A DNA stretch of 64,000 bases, taken from assembly GCA_937770485.1 (NCBI GenBank), contig CALJHX010000020.1:62001-126000 (forward strand), written 5' to 3'. The position numbers and the translations under genes were made by a program. Shown piece after piece: positions 17,714-26,875 of this stretch (positions are counted from its first letter, which is position 1; each line of letters opens with the position of its first letter). The notes under the pieces were generated by a model that saw only the letters and a program-made list of their open reading frames with translations, searched no databases and was not told where the DNA came from. The stretch is from an uncultured Verrucomicrobiae bacterium. GTDB lineage: Bacteria > Verrucomicrobiota > Verrucomicrobiia > Limisphaerales > UBA1096.

Positions 17714-19893
17714 TCGGTTAGATAAAATTTTTGCGTGTACTCGCGCACCATCCGGGTGGTGTCGTACTGGGCCGCCAGCGTAACCATAGCCCGCCGGATT
17801 TTCCCGATCCACGCCCTCGGGATGCCTCCATCGTCGCGGTCGTAAAAGCAGGGAATCACCTCGCCGGAAAGCACCTTATATAGGTTCTCGCTGTCCAATT
17901 TATCCTGCTCCTCGACGTTGTCAGCGTGTTCGTCGCCGCCGATGGCAAAGCCATTTGTGCCATCGTAACCCTCCCGCCACCAGCCGTCCAGGATACTCAG
18001 ATTAAGGCAGCCATGGCAGGTGGCTTTCATGCCGCTTGTGCCGGAAGCCTCGAGCGGCCGGCGAGGGTTATTTAGCCAAACATCGCAACCGGACACCATC
18101 TGCCGCGCGACGTGCACGTCGTAATTCTCGAGGAACACCAGATGCCCGCTCAGCTTGGAGTGGTGACTCATGTGGATGATTTTCTGGATCAACCTCTTGC
18201 CATCGTCGTCGCGCGGATGCGCCTTGCCGGCAAAGATAAACTGCACCGGCCGCCGCAAGTCGCGGGCCAGGCTCACAAGATTTTCTAAATGGTCGAAGAC
18301 CAGCGGCGCGCGCTTGTAGGTGGCGAAGCGCCGGGCGAAACCGATCGTCAACGCATCCGGGTTGAGCAGGTGATCGAACGCAATGAAGTCGCTTGGCTTC
18401 GAGCGATGCTCTTGATCCTGCAACCGCCGCCGGGCAAACTCGATCAGCTCGCGCCGCAGCCGGTAGCGTAGCGCCCAAAGCTCCTCGTCACTGACGAACG
18501 ACCCGTCCCCCATGCGCGCCCAAAACTCCGGCTTGGCCAATTCCTCCTCCCAGACCGCCGCCGGTTCCGCTTGGCCAAGCTTGCGCCGCCAGAATTTTCG
18601 CACTGGCCCTTTCATCCAGCCGGCCAGGTGGATGCCGTTGGTCACGTGGCCGATCGGCACCTCGTCCACCGACGCCTCCGGATAAAGACCGCGCCACATC
18701 TCGCGGCTGACCTGCCCGTGCAACTCGCTCACGCCGTTGGCCGCGCGCGCCGCCTTGAGCGCGAGCACGGTCATGCAAAATTCCTCGTTGTCGTCGTCCG
18801 GATTCACCCGGCCAAGCGCAAGCAACTCCTTGGCGCTGACGTTGAGCTGCCCGTACAGGTGCCGCACCGCGTAATCCATCAGCTCATGACCAAAACGATC
18901 GTGACCGGCCGGCACCGGCGTGTGAGTCGTGAACAGGCACTGCCGCCTTGCTCCGGCCAGCGCCTCGTCAAAACCGGCACCCCCGGCGATCTGCTCGCGC
19001 ATCAACTCCAGAGCAAGAAACGCTGCGTGGCCCTCGTTCATGTGAAACACCGATGGCTCCACGCCGAGTCGCCGCAACAGCCTTACCCCACCCACGCCAA
19101 GCAGGATTTCCTGCATGATGCGCGTCGAGTTGTCGCCGCCGTACACGCGCCGTGTGAGGTCGCGAAAGTGCGGCTGGTTCGTCGGCAGATTGGCGTCGAT
19201 CAGATAAACCGGGCAGCGGCCGACATTAACCACCCAGGCGCGAAAAGACACCGGCTCGGCGGCGATCTCCACCGTGCAAACCAACGGCTGGCCGTCGTCG
19301 TCCAGCACCGGCTCGAGCGGAAGATTCTGCGGGTCAAGCTGGCTGTAATACTCCGTCTGCCAGTTCTCGGCACTGATCGCCTGCTGAAAATAGCCCTCGC
19401 GGTAAAACAGGCTGATGCCGACAAAGCCAAGACCAAGATCGCTGGCCGACTTGGCGTGGTCACCGGCCAGCATGCCCAAGCCGCCGGCCGCGATCGGCAG
19501 CGTCTCGTGAAAACCAAACTCAGCGCTGAAATACGCTACTGGCCGCCTGGCCAAGCCTGGCGCATGCTCCGCTGCCCAAGTGCCGGTCCCGCCCAGATAG
19601 GCGTCGAACTGCCGGAGTACCTCCTGCACGCGGCCGTTGAACTCCTCGCCAAGCAACCGCACCCGCAGTTCCTCGTCCGACAACTCCCGCAGCACCGCCA
19701 CGGCATTGTGATAAAGGTAACGCCACGCGCGCGGCGACAGTTCCTCGAACACATCCTGCGCATCCTGGTTCCACGTCCACCACAGGTTGCGAGCCAGCCT
19801 GTTCAGGCCGGCGACGGTGGTGTCAATTTGATTCAGGGAGTCCACTCTTGATTTGTTGAGATCGGGGTTACACCCTCGACCTTGGGGCAGCAT
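17710..19893 (-). CDS. glgP: Alpha-glucan (glycogen) phosphorylase, DUF3417 type
   Basis: This PLP enzyme releases glucose-1-phosphate from alpha-1,4-glucans. It belongs to the branch with an N-terminal DUF3417 domain (LNRLARNLWWTWNQDAQDVF, about residues 30-130). The core has YFSAEFGFHETLPIAAGGLG, VFHMNEGHAAFLALEL, and the PLP-lysine region EASGTSGMKATCHGCLNLS. I list the ATG at 19893 (727 residues); a GTG about 16 codons later (VDSLNQIDTT) is also plausible. It follows priA by 28 bases and overlaps rlmN by 4. Palindrome copies at 18533 and 18571 write LAK and LGQA into one 20-residue loop. Confidence 0.93.
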   Translation of the reverse strand: MLPQGRGCNPDLNKSRVDSLNQIDTTVAGLNRLARNLWWTWNQDAQDVFEELSPRAWRYLYHNAVAVLRELSDEELRVRLLGEEFNGRVQEVLRQFDAYLGGTGTWAAEHAPGLARRPVAYFSAEFGFHETLPIAAGGLGMLAGDHAKSASDLGLGFVGISLFYREGYFQQAISAENWQTEYYSQLDPQNLPLEPVLDDDGQPLVCTVEIAAEPVSFRAWVVNVGRCPVYLIDANLPTNQPHFRDLTRRVYGGDNSTRIMQEILLGVGGVRLLRRLGVEPSVFHMNEGHAAFLALELMREQIAGGAGFDEALAGARRQCLFTTHTPVPAGHDRFGHELMDYAVRHLYGQLNVSAKELLALGRVNPDDDNEEFCMTVLALKAARAANGVSELHGQVSREMWRGLYPEASVDEVPIGHVTNGIHLAGWMKGPVRKFWRRKLGQAEPAAVWEEELAKPEFWARMGDGSFVSDEELWALRYRLRRELIEFARRRLQDQEHRSKPSDFIAFDHLLNPDALTIGFARRFATYKRAPLVFDHLENLVSLARDLRRPVQFIFAGKAHPRDDDGKRLIQKIIHMSHHSKLSGHLVFLENYDVHVARQMVSGCDVWLNNPRRPLEASGTSGMKATCHGCLNLSILDGWWREGYDGTNGFAIGGDEHADNVEEQDKLDSENLYKVLSGEVIPCFYDRDDGGIPRAWIGKIRRAMVTLAAQYDTTRMVREYTQKFYLTE
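18569..18580. repeat. GCTTGGCCAAGC palindrome, exact copy (in glgP)
   Basis: Exact 12-mer encoding K-L-G-Q-A in glgP; another 8-bp core lies only 30 bases away at 18533, also in a variable surface-type loop. Confidence 0.9.
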
Positions 19894-19921
19894 CCTATTC
19901 CCACGGAGGGTTTCCGGCAAG

Positions 19922-22201
19922 TTAGCTCAGCGTCATCGGGTCGATGTCGATGATAAGGCGGATGTCGTCGGGAATCTGCAACGCCTCCCGCTTGGCCGAG
20001 AGTTTGCGGCTGAGCGCGGACATCTGCGGGGTGCGCATCATGACCTGATAACGGTAGAAATTTTCGGCGCGCAGCAGCGGCGCGGGCGCGGGGCCAGCAA
20101 CGACGACGTCGCGCAGTTCCCCGGCCAATTCGTCCATCTTCTTTCGCAGGTGGTCGGCGAAAAACTTGACGCGATCCTCACTGCGGCCGCGCAGCGTCAG
20201 CAACGCCACACGGCTGATCGGCGGGTAGCGCAGCTCCTGCCGAAACTCGATTTCCTGCTCGTAAAAACCTATGAAATCGTGTCGGCGCGCGTATTGGATC
20301 GATGGATGAAATGGCGTGAACGACTGCACGAATACCTCGCCCTCGACGTCGCCACGCCCGGCCCGGCCCGCCACCTGCGTAAGCAGTTGAAATGTCCGCT
20401 CGCTGGCGCGGAAGTCCGGGATGTGCAGGCTCAAGTCGGCGTGAATGATCCCGACGAGCGTCACGTTCGGGAAGTGCAACCCCTTGGCGATCATTTGTGT
20501 GCCGAGCAGGATATCGATTTTGCCGGTGCGGAAATCGCCGAGGATGCGTCGGTAATCCTCCTTGCGCTTGAGCGTGTCGGAGTCCATCCGCTTGACCTTG
20601 GCCATCGGGAAACCCTTGGCGAGGGCAGCCTCGACTTTCTCCGTGCCGAGGCCGGCGAAGCGAATCGCCGCGTTGCCGCAACCCTCCTTTGGACACTTGT
20701 TCGGCGCGGCCTCGACGTGGCCGCAAATGTGGCACATCAATTGTTGCGCGGCGCGATGGTAGGTCAGCGATACGCTGCAATTCGGGCACTCGGCGACAAA
20801 GCCGCAGTCGGGGCACTGCAACGACGACGACCAACCGCGCCGGTTGAGGAAGAGCATCACCTGCTCTTTTTTCTCGAGCCGCTGCAAAATCGCCTCGCGC
20901 AGTTGCGGCGAGAAAATACTGATGCCTTTCTCCTTGCGCGCCATGCTCCGCATATCGATCACCCGCACGAGCGGCATGTTTATGTTGTCCACCCGCTCGG
21001 TGAGCGAGAGCAGGCCGTACTTGCCCCGCTGCACGTTGTAGTAACTCTCCATCGACGGCGTCGCCGAGCCGAGCACCACCGCCGCGCCCTCAAGCTGGCC
21101 GCGCACCACCGCGAGGTCGCGGGCGTTGTAGCGCGGTGCTTCCTCCTGCTTGTACGAGTGCTCGTGCTCCTCGTCGACGATCACGAGGCCAAGCGGTTCC
21201 ACCGGCGCGAACACCGCCGAGCGAGCGCCGATGACGATGCGCGCCCTGCCCTGCCGAATCTTGTGCCACTCGTCGTGCCGCTCCCCAGAGGAGAGGTGGC
21301 TGTGCAGCACGGCGACTAATGTCTGCTGCGGCCCGTGGCTGAACCGCGCCTTAAACCGCTCGACCGTCTGCGGCGTCAGCGAAATCTCCGGCACGAGCAC
21401 GATGGCGCCCTGCCCTTGGCCAAGCGCGTGTGCGATCGCCTGCAGATACACCTCCGTCTTGCCGCTGCCGGTCACGCCGTGCAGTAGGAACACGCTGTCG
21501 CCTTCAGGCTCGACCTCGTCGCCGACCGGCTTGGCCAAGCGCTCCATTGCAGCGATGACCGACTTCAGCGCGACTGCCTGCTCGGAGTTCAACTCAAGCG
21601 GCTCCGACGGGAGGATGTGCTCCTTGCCATACGGATCGCGCTCGGAAATTTGCGGCGCGATGCTGACGAGCCCCTTGTCCTCCAGTTTGCGAATGGTCGA
21701 TGACGTCGTGCCGGCCAGTCGCACCAGTTCCTGCAGCGGCAGCTCGCGCCATTCCTCGACAATGTTCCAAAGGTCGGTCTGCCGCTTGGTCAGCTTGGGC
21801 AACTCGCCAGGTACCGGCAGAGCTCGCACGAACAACCGCTCGCGCCACCCATCCGCCTCCTTGCGAACGGCGTCCGGCAGCACCGCCTTCATTGCCACCT
21901 CTGGGGCGCAGCAGTAATATTCGGCGATCCAGCGGACGAGCCGCAAAATCGGCGGCGTAACGAGCGTCTGGCCGCCGACCGTCTTAATGATTTCGCGGAG
22001 GTTGCCGTGCGGCGACTCGTCGAGCACCGCCGTCACCACGCCCATCACCTCGCGCGGGCCGAACGGTACCTTGACCCGCGTGCCTGAGTGGACGCTGGAC
22101 TCCAACTCCGTCGGCACGAGGTAATCAAACTCCCGACGGACGGCGACGTCCAATGTCACACGAGCAACCACGCGATGTCCTGGCAGCTTGGGCCGCGGCA
22201 C
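19922..22201 (-). CDS. priA: Primosomal protein N' (replication restart helicase)
   Basis: PriA binds stalled or D-loop forks and reloads the replisome. The 759-residue protein has the N-terminal DNA-binding domain (VTLDVAVRREFDYLVP), a Walker A motif LHGVTGSGKTEVYLQ, the DEEH helicase box IVDEEHEHSYKQ, and the Cys-rich zinc region CPDCGFVAECPNC...MCHICGH...CPKEGCG with all eight Cys. The helicase C domain follows (GTEKVE, GTQMIAKGLHFPNVTLVG). Start taken as GTG at 22201, no better ATG nearby. Palindrome copies at 21416 (LGQ in QALGQGQ-like HALGQGQGA) and 21531 (LAK) lie in poorly conserved stretches. Confidence 0.95.
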   Translation of the reverse strand: MPRPKLPGHRVVARVTLDVAVRREFDYLVPTELESSVHSGTRVKVPFGPREVMGVVTAVLDESPHGNLREIIKTVGGQTLVTPPILRLVRWIAEYYCCAPEVAMKAVLPDAVRKEADGWRERLFVRALPVPGELPKLTKRQTDLWNIVEEWRELPLQELVRLAGTTSSTIRKLEDKGLVSIAPQISERDPYGKEHILPSEPLELNSEQAVALKSVIAAMERLAKPVGDEVEPEGDSVFLLHGVTGSGKTEVYLQAIAHALGQGQGAIVLVPEISLTPQTVERFKARFSHGPQQTLVAVLHSHLSSGERHDEWHKIRQGRARIVIGARSAVFAPVEPLGLVIVDEEHEHSYKQEEAPRYNARDLAVVRGQLEGAAVVLGSATPSMESYYNVQRGKYGLLSLTERVDNINMPLVRVIDMRSMARKEKGISIFSPQLREAILQRLEKKEQVMLFLNRRGWSSSLQCPDCGFVAECPNCSVSLTYHRAAQQLMCHICGHVEAAPNKCPKEGCGNAAIRFAGLGTEKVEAALAKGFPMAKVKRMDSDTLKRKEDYRRILGDFRTGKIDILLGTQMIAKGLHFPNVTLVGIIHADLSLHIPDFRASERTFQLLTQVAGRAGRGDVEGEVFVQSFTPFHPSIQYARRHDFIGFYEQEIEFRQELRYPPISRVALLTLRGRSEDRVKFFADHLRKKMDELAGELRDVVVAGPAPAPLLRAENFYRYQVMMRTPQMSALSRKLSAKREALQIPDDIRLIIDIDPMTLS
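21529..21540. repeat. GCTTGGCCAAGC palindrome, exact copy (in priA)
   Basis: Exact 12-mer reading E-R-L-A-K-P in the segment just before the PriA helicase core. Confidence 0.9.
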
Positions 22202-22285
22202 GGCTTTGGTGCAAGGCTGAAAAAATTTGGATGGGGATTTTCAGTTTTCAGTTGGTTGCACTTCAAACTTAAAACTCATAAAGCC

Positions 22286-22699
22286 CTACAGACTCAGCTT
22301 GGGCGGCTGTTCCATTACCAAGAGGCCGCCCTCGCACCCCACGGCCTGGGCGGCTTCGCCCCAGCGCTTGGCCAAGCGTAGGACGTTGGCGACATCTAGC
22401 GCGAGGTGCGGCGACGGATACTTGGCCAAATAGCTGGTACACAGTCGGAACAGTTTCCACGCCGGACGCGGACGCTTTTTTTGCAGGTGCACAAACGCGC
22501 CAGCAAACTGGATCAGGCCCTTGAAGAAATCGCCGTCCGGGCCGTTGCGATCCTGAAGCCACAACGCCTCCAAGACGTCGTGTGCCTCGTAAAATTTCTG
22601 CTCATTGAAACAGCGAAAGTACCCAGCAAAATGGGGGTCGTGCGGACCTGTTTCCACACCTTCCAGCAGCGCCGCAACCTTGTGATCCTTGCCGCTCAC
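22286..22699 (-). CDS. DUF309 domain-containing protein
   Basis: The 137-residue protein carries the DUF309 core: [18 protein letters not shown] (Glu-Ala-His motif) and [15 protein letters not shown], a small all-helical domain of unknown function, possibly metal binding. The start is a GTG at 22699 that overlaps the stop of the myo-inositol oxygenase gene (GTGA), so the two are translationally coupled. Two palindrome copies fall in its short C-terminal half (22368 full 12-mer, LRLAKRWG; 22422, YLAKYPS). Confidence 0.85.
   Translation of the reverse strand: MSGKDHKVAALLEGVETGPHDPHFAGYFRCFNEQKFYEAHDVLEALWLQDRNGPDGDFFKGLIQFAGAFVHLQKKRPRPAWKLFRLCTSYLAKYPSPHLALDVANVLRLAKRWGEAAQAVGCEGGLLVMEQPPKLSL
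22366..22377. repeat. GCTTGGCCAAGC palindrome, exact copy (in DUF309 gene)
   Basis: Exact 12-mer, embedded in a longer symmetric run GCGCTTGGCCAAGCG at 22364-22378; encodes R-L-A-K-R. Confidence 0.88.
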
Positions 22700-23598
22700 C
22701 AGCGGAGTTTCGCCGGGAAAAACTCCGCGATGAGATCCTCGTAATACGGCCGCAGTGCCTCGACATCGGGCGCCTTGTGGCTCTTGGTGTAGAGGTCGTA
22801 GCGATTGAACTCAAGCACCCACTTGAGCATCCCACGATCCTGCTCGTTTGTGAACTGACTGTATTCGCCCTCGCGGTGCCAAGGGTAAAAAGAGTGGTAT
22901 CGCAGCATGTACTGCGCCTCGAGCGGCATGTGATCCTTCGTGACATGGTAGATGTACTCGTCGTGCCCCCACGAAAGCATCACTTTATCGAGTCCGCATC
23001 CCTCCTCGTAGATTCCCAGAGGCGTTTGCAACCCAGCATCCTGTTTATCAGGGTTGTCGTCAAAATAATTGGGGAACACAATTTTGTCGGAGAAAGCGCA
23101 CCCGACCGGGAACGTGTCGCCGACGACAGCCCATTGCGGTTCGCCGAATAGGCACAGCACCTTGCCAAGGTCATGAATTAAACCGGCGAGGATGAACCAG
23201 CGAGGGTGCCCGTCGCTGCGAATCTGCTCAGAGGTTTGCAGCAGATGAGCCAACTGCGACAGGTCGGTGTCCGGGTCACTGTCATCAACTAGTGTATTAA
23301 GAAACTCGGCCGCCTCCCAGACACTCATTTCGCGGCGCTCCAGATTGAGGTACTCATCCCGTTTTTGGCGGACAAAATCGAGTGTCTGTCCCTGATGGTT
23401 GAGGCGGTAAAAATCGCGCACAGACGAACGAGCCTCCGTCTCATAGTCGCGAAACTGCTCCTCGGTTTTGTCCTGGTTGGTGCCGACCAGCGACTCGGCG
23501 TCCGCCGGCTTGGGATAACGCTCCTTCACAAAGTCGTCCCATTCCTCAAGGTCCCCCAGCGGGTTTTGAGGATCAGTTGGTTTGCCTGGTATCGTCAT
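22696..23598 (-). CDS. Myo-inositol oxygenase (MIOX)
   Basis: MIOX is a mixed-valent di-iron enzyme that cleaves myo-inositol with O2 to D-glucuronate. The 300-residue length fits. Metal-ligand blocks are visible in order: HD in [18 protein letters not shown], His in [12 protein letters not shown], His in [17 protein letters not shown], and Asp in [11 protein letters not shown]. The substrate-binding [12 protein letters not shown] is present too. MIOX is best known from eukaryotes but occurs in some bacteria. It sits between the porin-cytochrome genes and DUF309; no inositol or glucuronate genes are visible nearby. The 55-base gap upstream shows no terminator I can recognise. Confidence 0.92.
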   Translation of the reverse strand: MTIPGKPTDPQNPLGDLEEWDDFVKERYPKPADAESLVGTNQDKTEEQFRDYETEARSSVRDFYRLNHQGQTLDFVRQKRDEYLNLERREMSVWEAAEFLNTLVDDSDPDTDLSQLAHLLQTSEQIRSDGHPRWFILAGLIHDLGKVLCLFGEPQWAVVGDTFPVGCAFSDKIVFPNYFDDNPDKQDAGLQTPLGIYEEGCGLDKVMLSWGHDEYIYHVTKDHMPLEAQYMLRYHSFYPWHREGEYSQFTNEQDRGMLKWVLEFNRYDLYTKSHKAPDVEALRPYYEDLIAEFFPAKLRW

Positions 23599-23653
23599 GT
23601 CTCTGGTTCAGTGAAAACTGACCGAACGCCCTCATGTTGTCAAATCCGGCCGG

Positions 23654-26017
23654 TCAATTCAAATCGATGCTCAGGGTGGCGAGGATCATGTTGGCGTTGT
23701 AATCGTGCGCCCCGTTGGCGCTGGGTTCGTCGTTGTTGAACCAGCCGTACTGCACGTTGAACATCGCCGTCTGACCTAGCCGATGCCGGATGCCAAGTAC
23801 GATGCCGTAGCGCTCGGCGTCCAGCCCGTAGGCGATCGCGCCGGGAAGATTCGAGCCACCGTAATCCACCCGATAATATGAGCGCACCAATGTCAGGTCG
23901 GTCGCCTGGCCAAGCGCGTAGCTGAGATGATCGGCGTAAAACCAAACGTCGCCCTCGAACGGCTGCAGGCCAAGCGCCGGCGACTCAATGGTGCCGGACC
24001 ACGTATCCGTGTAGCCGATACTTGTGGTGGCAACCAAGCGGGAGTGTGGGATTGAGACGATCGACAAACTGAAGACGTCCGACTCGTGTTTACCTGCCCA
24101 ATGACGGCCACCGTCGCGGCTCGGGCCGCCCCACGGCTCGTTGAACGACTGCGTGTCCAACTCGTAGTCGGTGCGATGCCGCTCCCACCGGAAGCCGGGT
24201 AGGAATTTCGGGAACCGCCGCCAAGTGAAGCCAAGGTCGATCACGTCACCACGGGCGCGGCGGCGGTTAATGTGCGCCGGATAGCCGTTGCCGGATTCGT
24301 CCGACAGATCGGAGTCAAGCGGATGCTCATAATCGCTGCGCGAGTCGCGCCACTTATAGCCGCCGCGCACGAGCCACTCGGTGCTCGGCGACCACGCGAA
24401 CCCGGCACGATATTGTGCCAGACGGCCGATCTCGTCGGTCTCGCGCATGAACCCCTCCGCGCCCCACTCGCTGTCGATGTGCCCGTCCTCACGCAGGTCG
24501 ATGCTCTCCTGTCGCAGGCGCGCGCCGAGCGTGAGTACGGTGTGATTCAGGCCTGTGTAGCTCAGTTGCATGTTGCCCTCAACGCCGGTGCGATCCTGTC
24601 CCGACGCAAATCGTGCCGGCGACGACCCCAGTGCTAAGCCGGTGGCGATGCCCTCCCGCCGGGTTGATTCGCCCTGCACGCCGCCACTCAGCGTGAGGTT
24701 ACGCCACGGCCCCATCAGCGTCGACGCGTTGAGGAGATGCGAACGCTGCTTTGTGCGAATGGCGTTGCTGCGGTCGCCCATCCACGGCGCCTCGCCGGGG
24801 TCGTTCGGCGACAGGGAAACGACCTCGAGTCCCGCGGCACCGTCAAACTTGGTGAAGTGGTGACCCAGCGACACACGCCACCAATCCTTCAACTGCCGCG
24901 TCAGCCGCAGCGAGTTCGCGCCGCGCTCGAACTCCCGCTCCTCGCCGATCTGCGTGAGGTAGTCCGGATTGGCCCCGGTCGCCGGCAAACTAAAAAACTC
25001 GGCATGTCCACGCTCCATTGCCAACTCACCGAACTCGATCGTCAACGCGTCCTCGATCTGCGTGTCATCGAACTCATGTTCGGCACGGAGCGACAGGCGA
25101 TGAATCGTCTCATTCACGGACTTGGTCGCCGGATAAATGGCGCGCGTCTCAAATTCGCCGACCGGCACGCCGCCCCACTGCTGCGTGGCCAAGCGGCCGT
25201 TGCGGCCAAGGCTTTCGAAGGTGAAATCGAGTTTCGGCGCGTCGAGCTTGGCCAATCCGGCGGCGAACCAGACACGATCGTGGTCGAGGTGCGGCGCATT
25301 GGCCAAGCTGAACGGCGAGTGCTCCATGCCGTCGAGCCAGCCACCGGAGCTGAGCCCGAACTCGCGCCATGACTCATAGCCGACCTCCACGTAATCCAAA
25401 CCGGGGCGTTCAATGCGAAGGCGCGTCAGGTGATCCTCATCGCCGCCAATGAAGCGGCCATCGAACTCGACGTTTGCTCCGCTCTTGGTCTGGCCGGTGG
25501 CCGTCACTTGGCCAAGCCCGAGCGAGAGTCCCCCGGTCATTCCCCAGTGTTGGCGGAACGACTCCTCGCTGCCGCTGATCGTGATGTAGCGCGCCATAGG
25601 CGCAGCAGTGAAAACCGTTTTAGTCGGCTCTGACCACGCCACGCCCTGATCGATCCAGCCGCGAATCAAGCTGATCTCGTCGCGGTTCAGGGTAGGGGCC
25701 TTGCCTTCCGGTGGCATCTCCAAATCCTCGACCAAGTCGGCGATGTAATGGACGAGCGAGCTGTTGGCGCTGTCACCGGGGAGGATCGCCACGCCGAGTT
25801 CGCCGCCTTTGAGCGCCGAATCGCGGCTAGTCATCCGGTAGTCGCTCTTAGGCCGATTGTCGCCGTGGCACTTAAGGCAGGAACGCTCCAGCAACGGCAG
25901 GATGTCAGTGGCAAAATCGACCTTGCGCTCGGCAGGCATCGGCAGTTTGCTGATATCAATCGGCTCCTGTGCCCCCGCGCCCACGCCACTCAAAAGGATA
26001 GCCAACAGCGTTCGCAT
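23654..26017 (-). CDS. Fusion of a monoheme cytochrome c domain with an MtrB/PioB-like outer-membrane beta-barrel
   Basis: I take the ATG at 26017 (MRTLLAILLSGVGAGAQ, a signal peptide), giving 787 residues. Residues about 30-120 form a planctomycete-type cytochrome c domain: heme motif CLKCH, then LPGDSANSSLVHYI and the likely axial Met in EDLEMPPEGKAPTL. From about 150 to the end the protein alternates short polar and aromatic strands (DYVEVGYESWREFG, YRAGFAWSPSTEWLVRGGYK) and ends in ANMILATLSIDLN, as outer-membrane barrels do. With the multiheme cytochrome encoded just upstream (start and stop overlap as TGATG) it looks like a transmembrane electron conduit. The barrel assignment is by pattern, not by alignment. 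Confidence 0.75.
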   Translation of the reverse strand: MRTLLAILLSGVGAGAQEPIDISKLPMPAERKVDFATDILPLLERSCLKCHGDNRPKSDYRMTSRDSALKGGELGVAILPGDSANSSLVHYIADLVEDLEMPPEGKAPTLNRDEISLIRGWIDQGVAWSEPTKTVFTAAPMARYITISGSEESFRQHWGMTGGLSLGLGQVTATGQTKSGANVEFDGRFIGGDEDHLTRLRIERPGLDYVEVGYESWREFGLSSGGWLDGMEHSPFSLANAPHLDHDRVWFAAGLAKLDAPKLDFTFESLGRNGRLATQQWGGVPVGEFETRAIYPATKSVNETIHRLSLRAEHEFDDTQIEDALTIEFGELAMERGHAEFFSLPATGANPDYLTQIGEEREFERGANSLRLTRQLKDWWRVSLGHHFTKFDGAAGLEVVSLSPNDPGEAPWMGDRSNAIRTKQRSHLLNASTLMGPWRNLTLSGGVQGESTRREGIATGLALGSSPARFASGQDRTGVEGNMQLSYTGLNHTVLTLGARLRQESIDLREDGHIDSEWGAEGFMRETDEIGRLAQYRAGFAWSPSTEWLVRGGYKWRDSRSDYEHPLDSDLSDESGNGYPAHINRRRARGDVIDLGFTWRRFPKFLPGFRWERHRTDYELDTQSFNEPWGGPSRDGGRHWAGKHESDVFSLSIVSIPHSRLVATTSIGYTDTWSGTIESPALGLQPFEGDVWFYADHLSYALGQATDLTLVRSYYRVDYGGSNLPGAIAYGLDAERYGIVLGIRHRLGQTAMFNVQYGWFNNDEPSANGAHDYNANMILATLSIDLN

Positions 26018-26832
26018 CAGTACAACAGGCGCGGGCTGAAGTTGGAGCCGTGCACGGCCGAGTGGCAACCGGCAGACCAGCAGGTGCCTCCACGTAGAAA
26101 GCCGGTGTGATCCGTCTTGCCAATGAACACCCCGGCACCGCCGGTTTGGATTTGCGCGTGGCAACGAAGGCAGAGGTTGGCGTCACGCTGGATGAGCAGG
26201 CCGCGGTTCATTGCGCCATGCGGCTTATGGCAACTCATGCAACCCTCGCGTAGCGCCTCGTGCTCAAATACATGCGGCGCAGACTGTTCCTTGTGGCACT
26301 GGACGCAGACGGCGTCGCGCTGTTGCAGCCCCAGCCCGCCGGCGGGCTGGTGGATTTTTTGGCCGTGCGGGTCGTGGCAATCGATACAGGTCATGCGCCC
26401 TTCGAGTACGCGGTGATGATGCGGCATCGTGAACTCGCCGTGGGTCGAGATATGGCACTTGAGGCAGGCCAGCGGGTCGTGGCGCGGATTCACAATGTCT
26501 GCCGCCAAGCCGGTCTCAACGTGTTTGCTGCCGGCGCCGTGGCACGATTCGCAACCGGCCACCTGTGCCCAGTGAGCGTCGTCGCCGCGATAAAAACGGC
26601 CGTGAGCACTGCTGGGGAAGTCGCCATGGATTTTCTCGTGGCACTCGGCGCAGGCCTTGTTGCCGACGAACTTCGCCCCGGGAATCTGCGGCGGCGCGGC
26701 CAGGGTCACGGGAGCGTATTGAGTCGTCGTGCACGAAATTAGGATGGCGCTGGCCAGGGCGAGACATAGCAGCGCCGGGAAATTCAACAACCACCCCAGC
26801 GTTTGTCGAATTCGGTTGGTTTGTGTTCTCAT
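26017..26832 (-). CDS. Multiheme c-type cytochrome lipoprotein (DmsE/MtrA-like), eight hemes
   Basis: The 271-residue product begins with a hydrophobic helix ending in a lipobox, ILISC, so it is probably lipid-anchored. It has seven CxxCH motifs (CAECH, CESCH, CLKCH, CIDCH, CVQCH, CMSCH, CLRCH) plus one CxxxxCH (CWSAGCH) near the C-terminus followed by SAVHGSNF, the end typical of DmsE/MtrA-type cytochromes. Many extra His residues can act as distal ligands. Such proteins pass electrons between the inner membrane and an outer-membrane barrel. I chose the ATG at 26832 (MRTQTNRIRQTLGW); a GTG at 26844 is the alternative. It overlaps the cytochrome-barrel gene by one base. Confidence 0.88.
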   Translation of the reverse strand: MRTQTNRIRQTLGWLLNFPALLCLALASAILISCTTTQYAPVTLAAPPQIPGAKFVGNKACAECHEKIHGDFPSSAHGRFYRGDDAHWAQVAGCESCHGAGSKHVETGLAADIVNPRHDPLACLKCHISTHGEFTMPHHHRVLEGRMTCIDCHDPHGQKIHQPAGGLGLQQRDAVCVQCHKEQSAPHVFEHEALREGCMSCHKPHGAMNRGLLIQRDANLCLRCHAQIQTGGAGVFIGKTDHTGFLRGGTCWSAGCHSAVHGSNFSPRLLY

Positions 26833-26875
26833 CGGTGACACCACCGCTGTCTGGCCAAGTGGCTGGCCGAATCGA

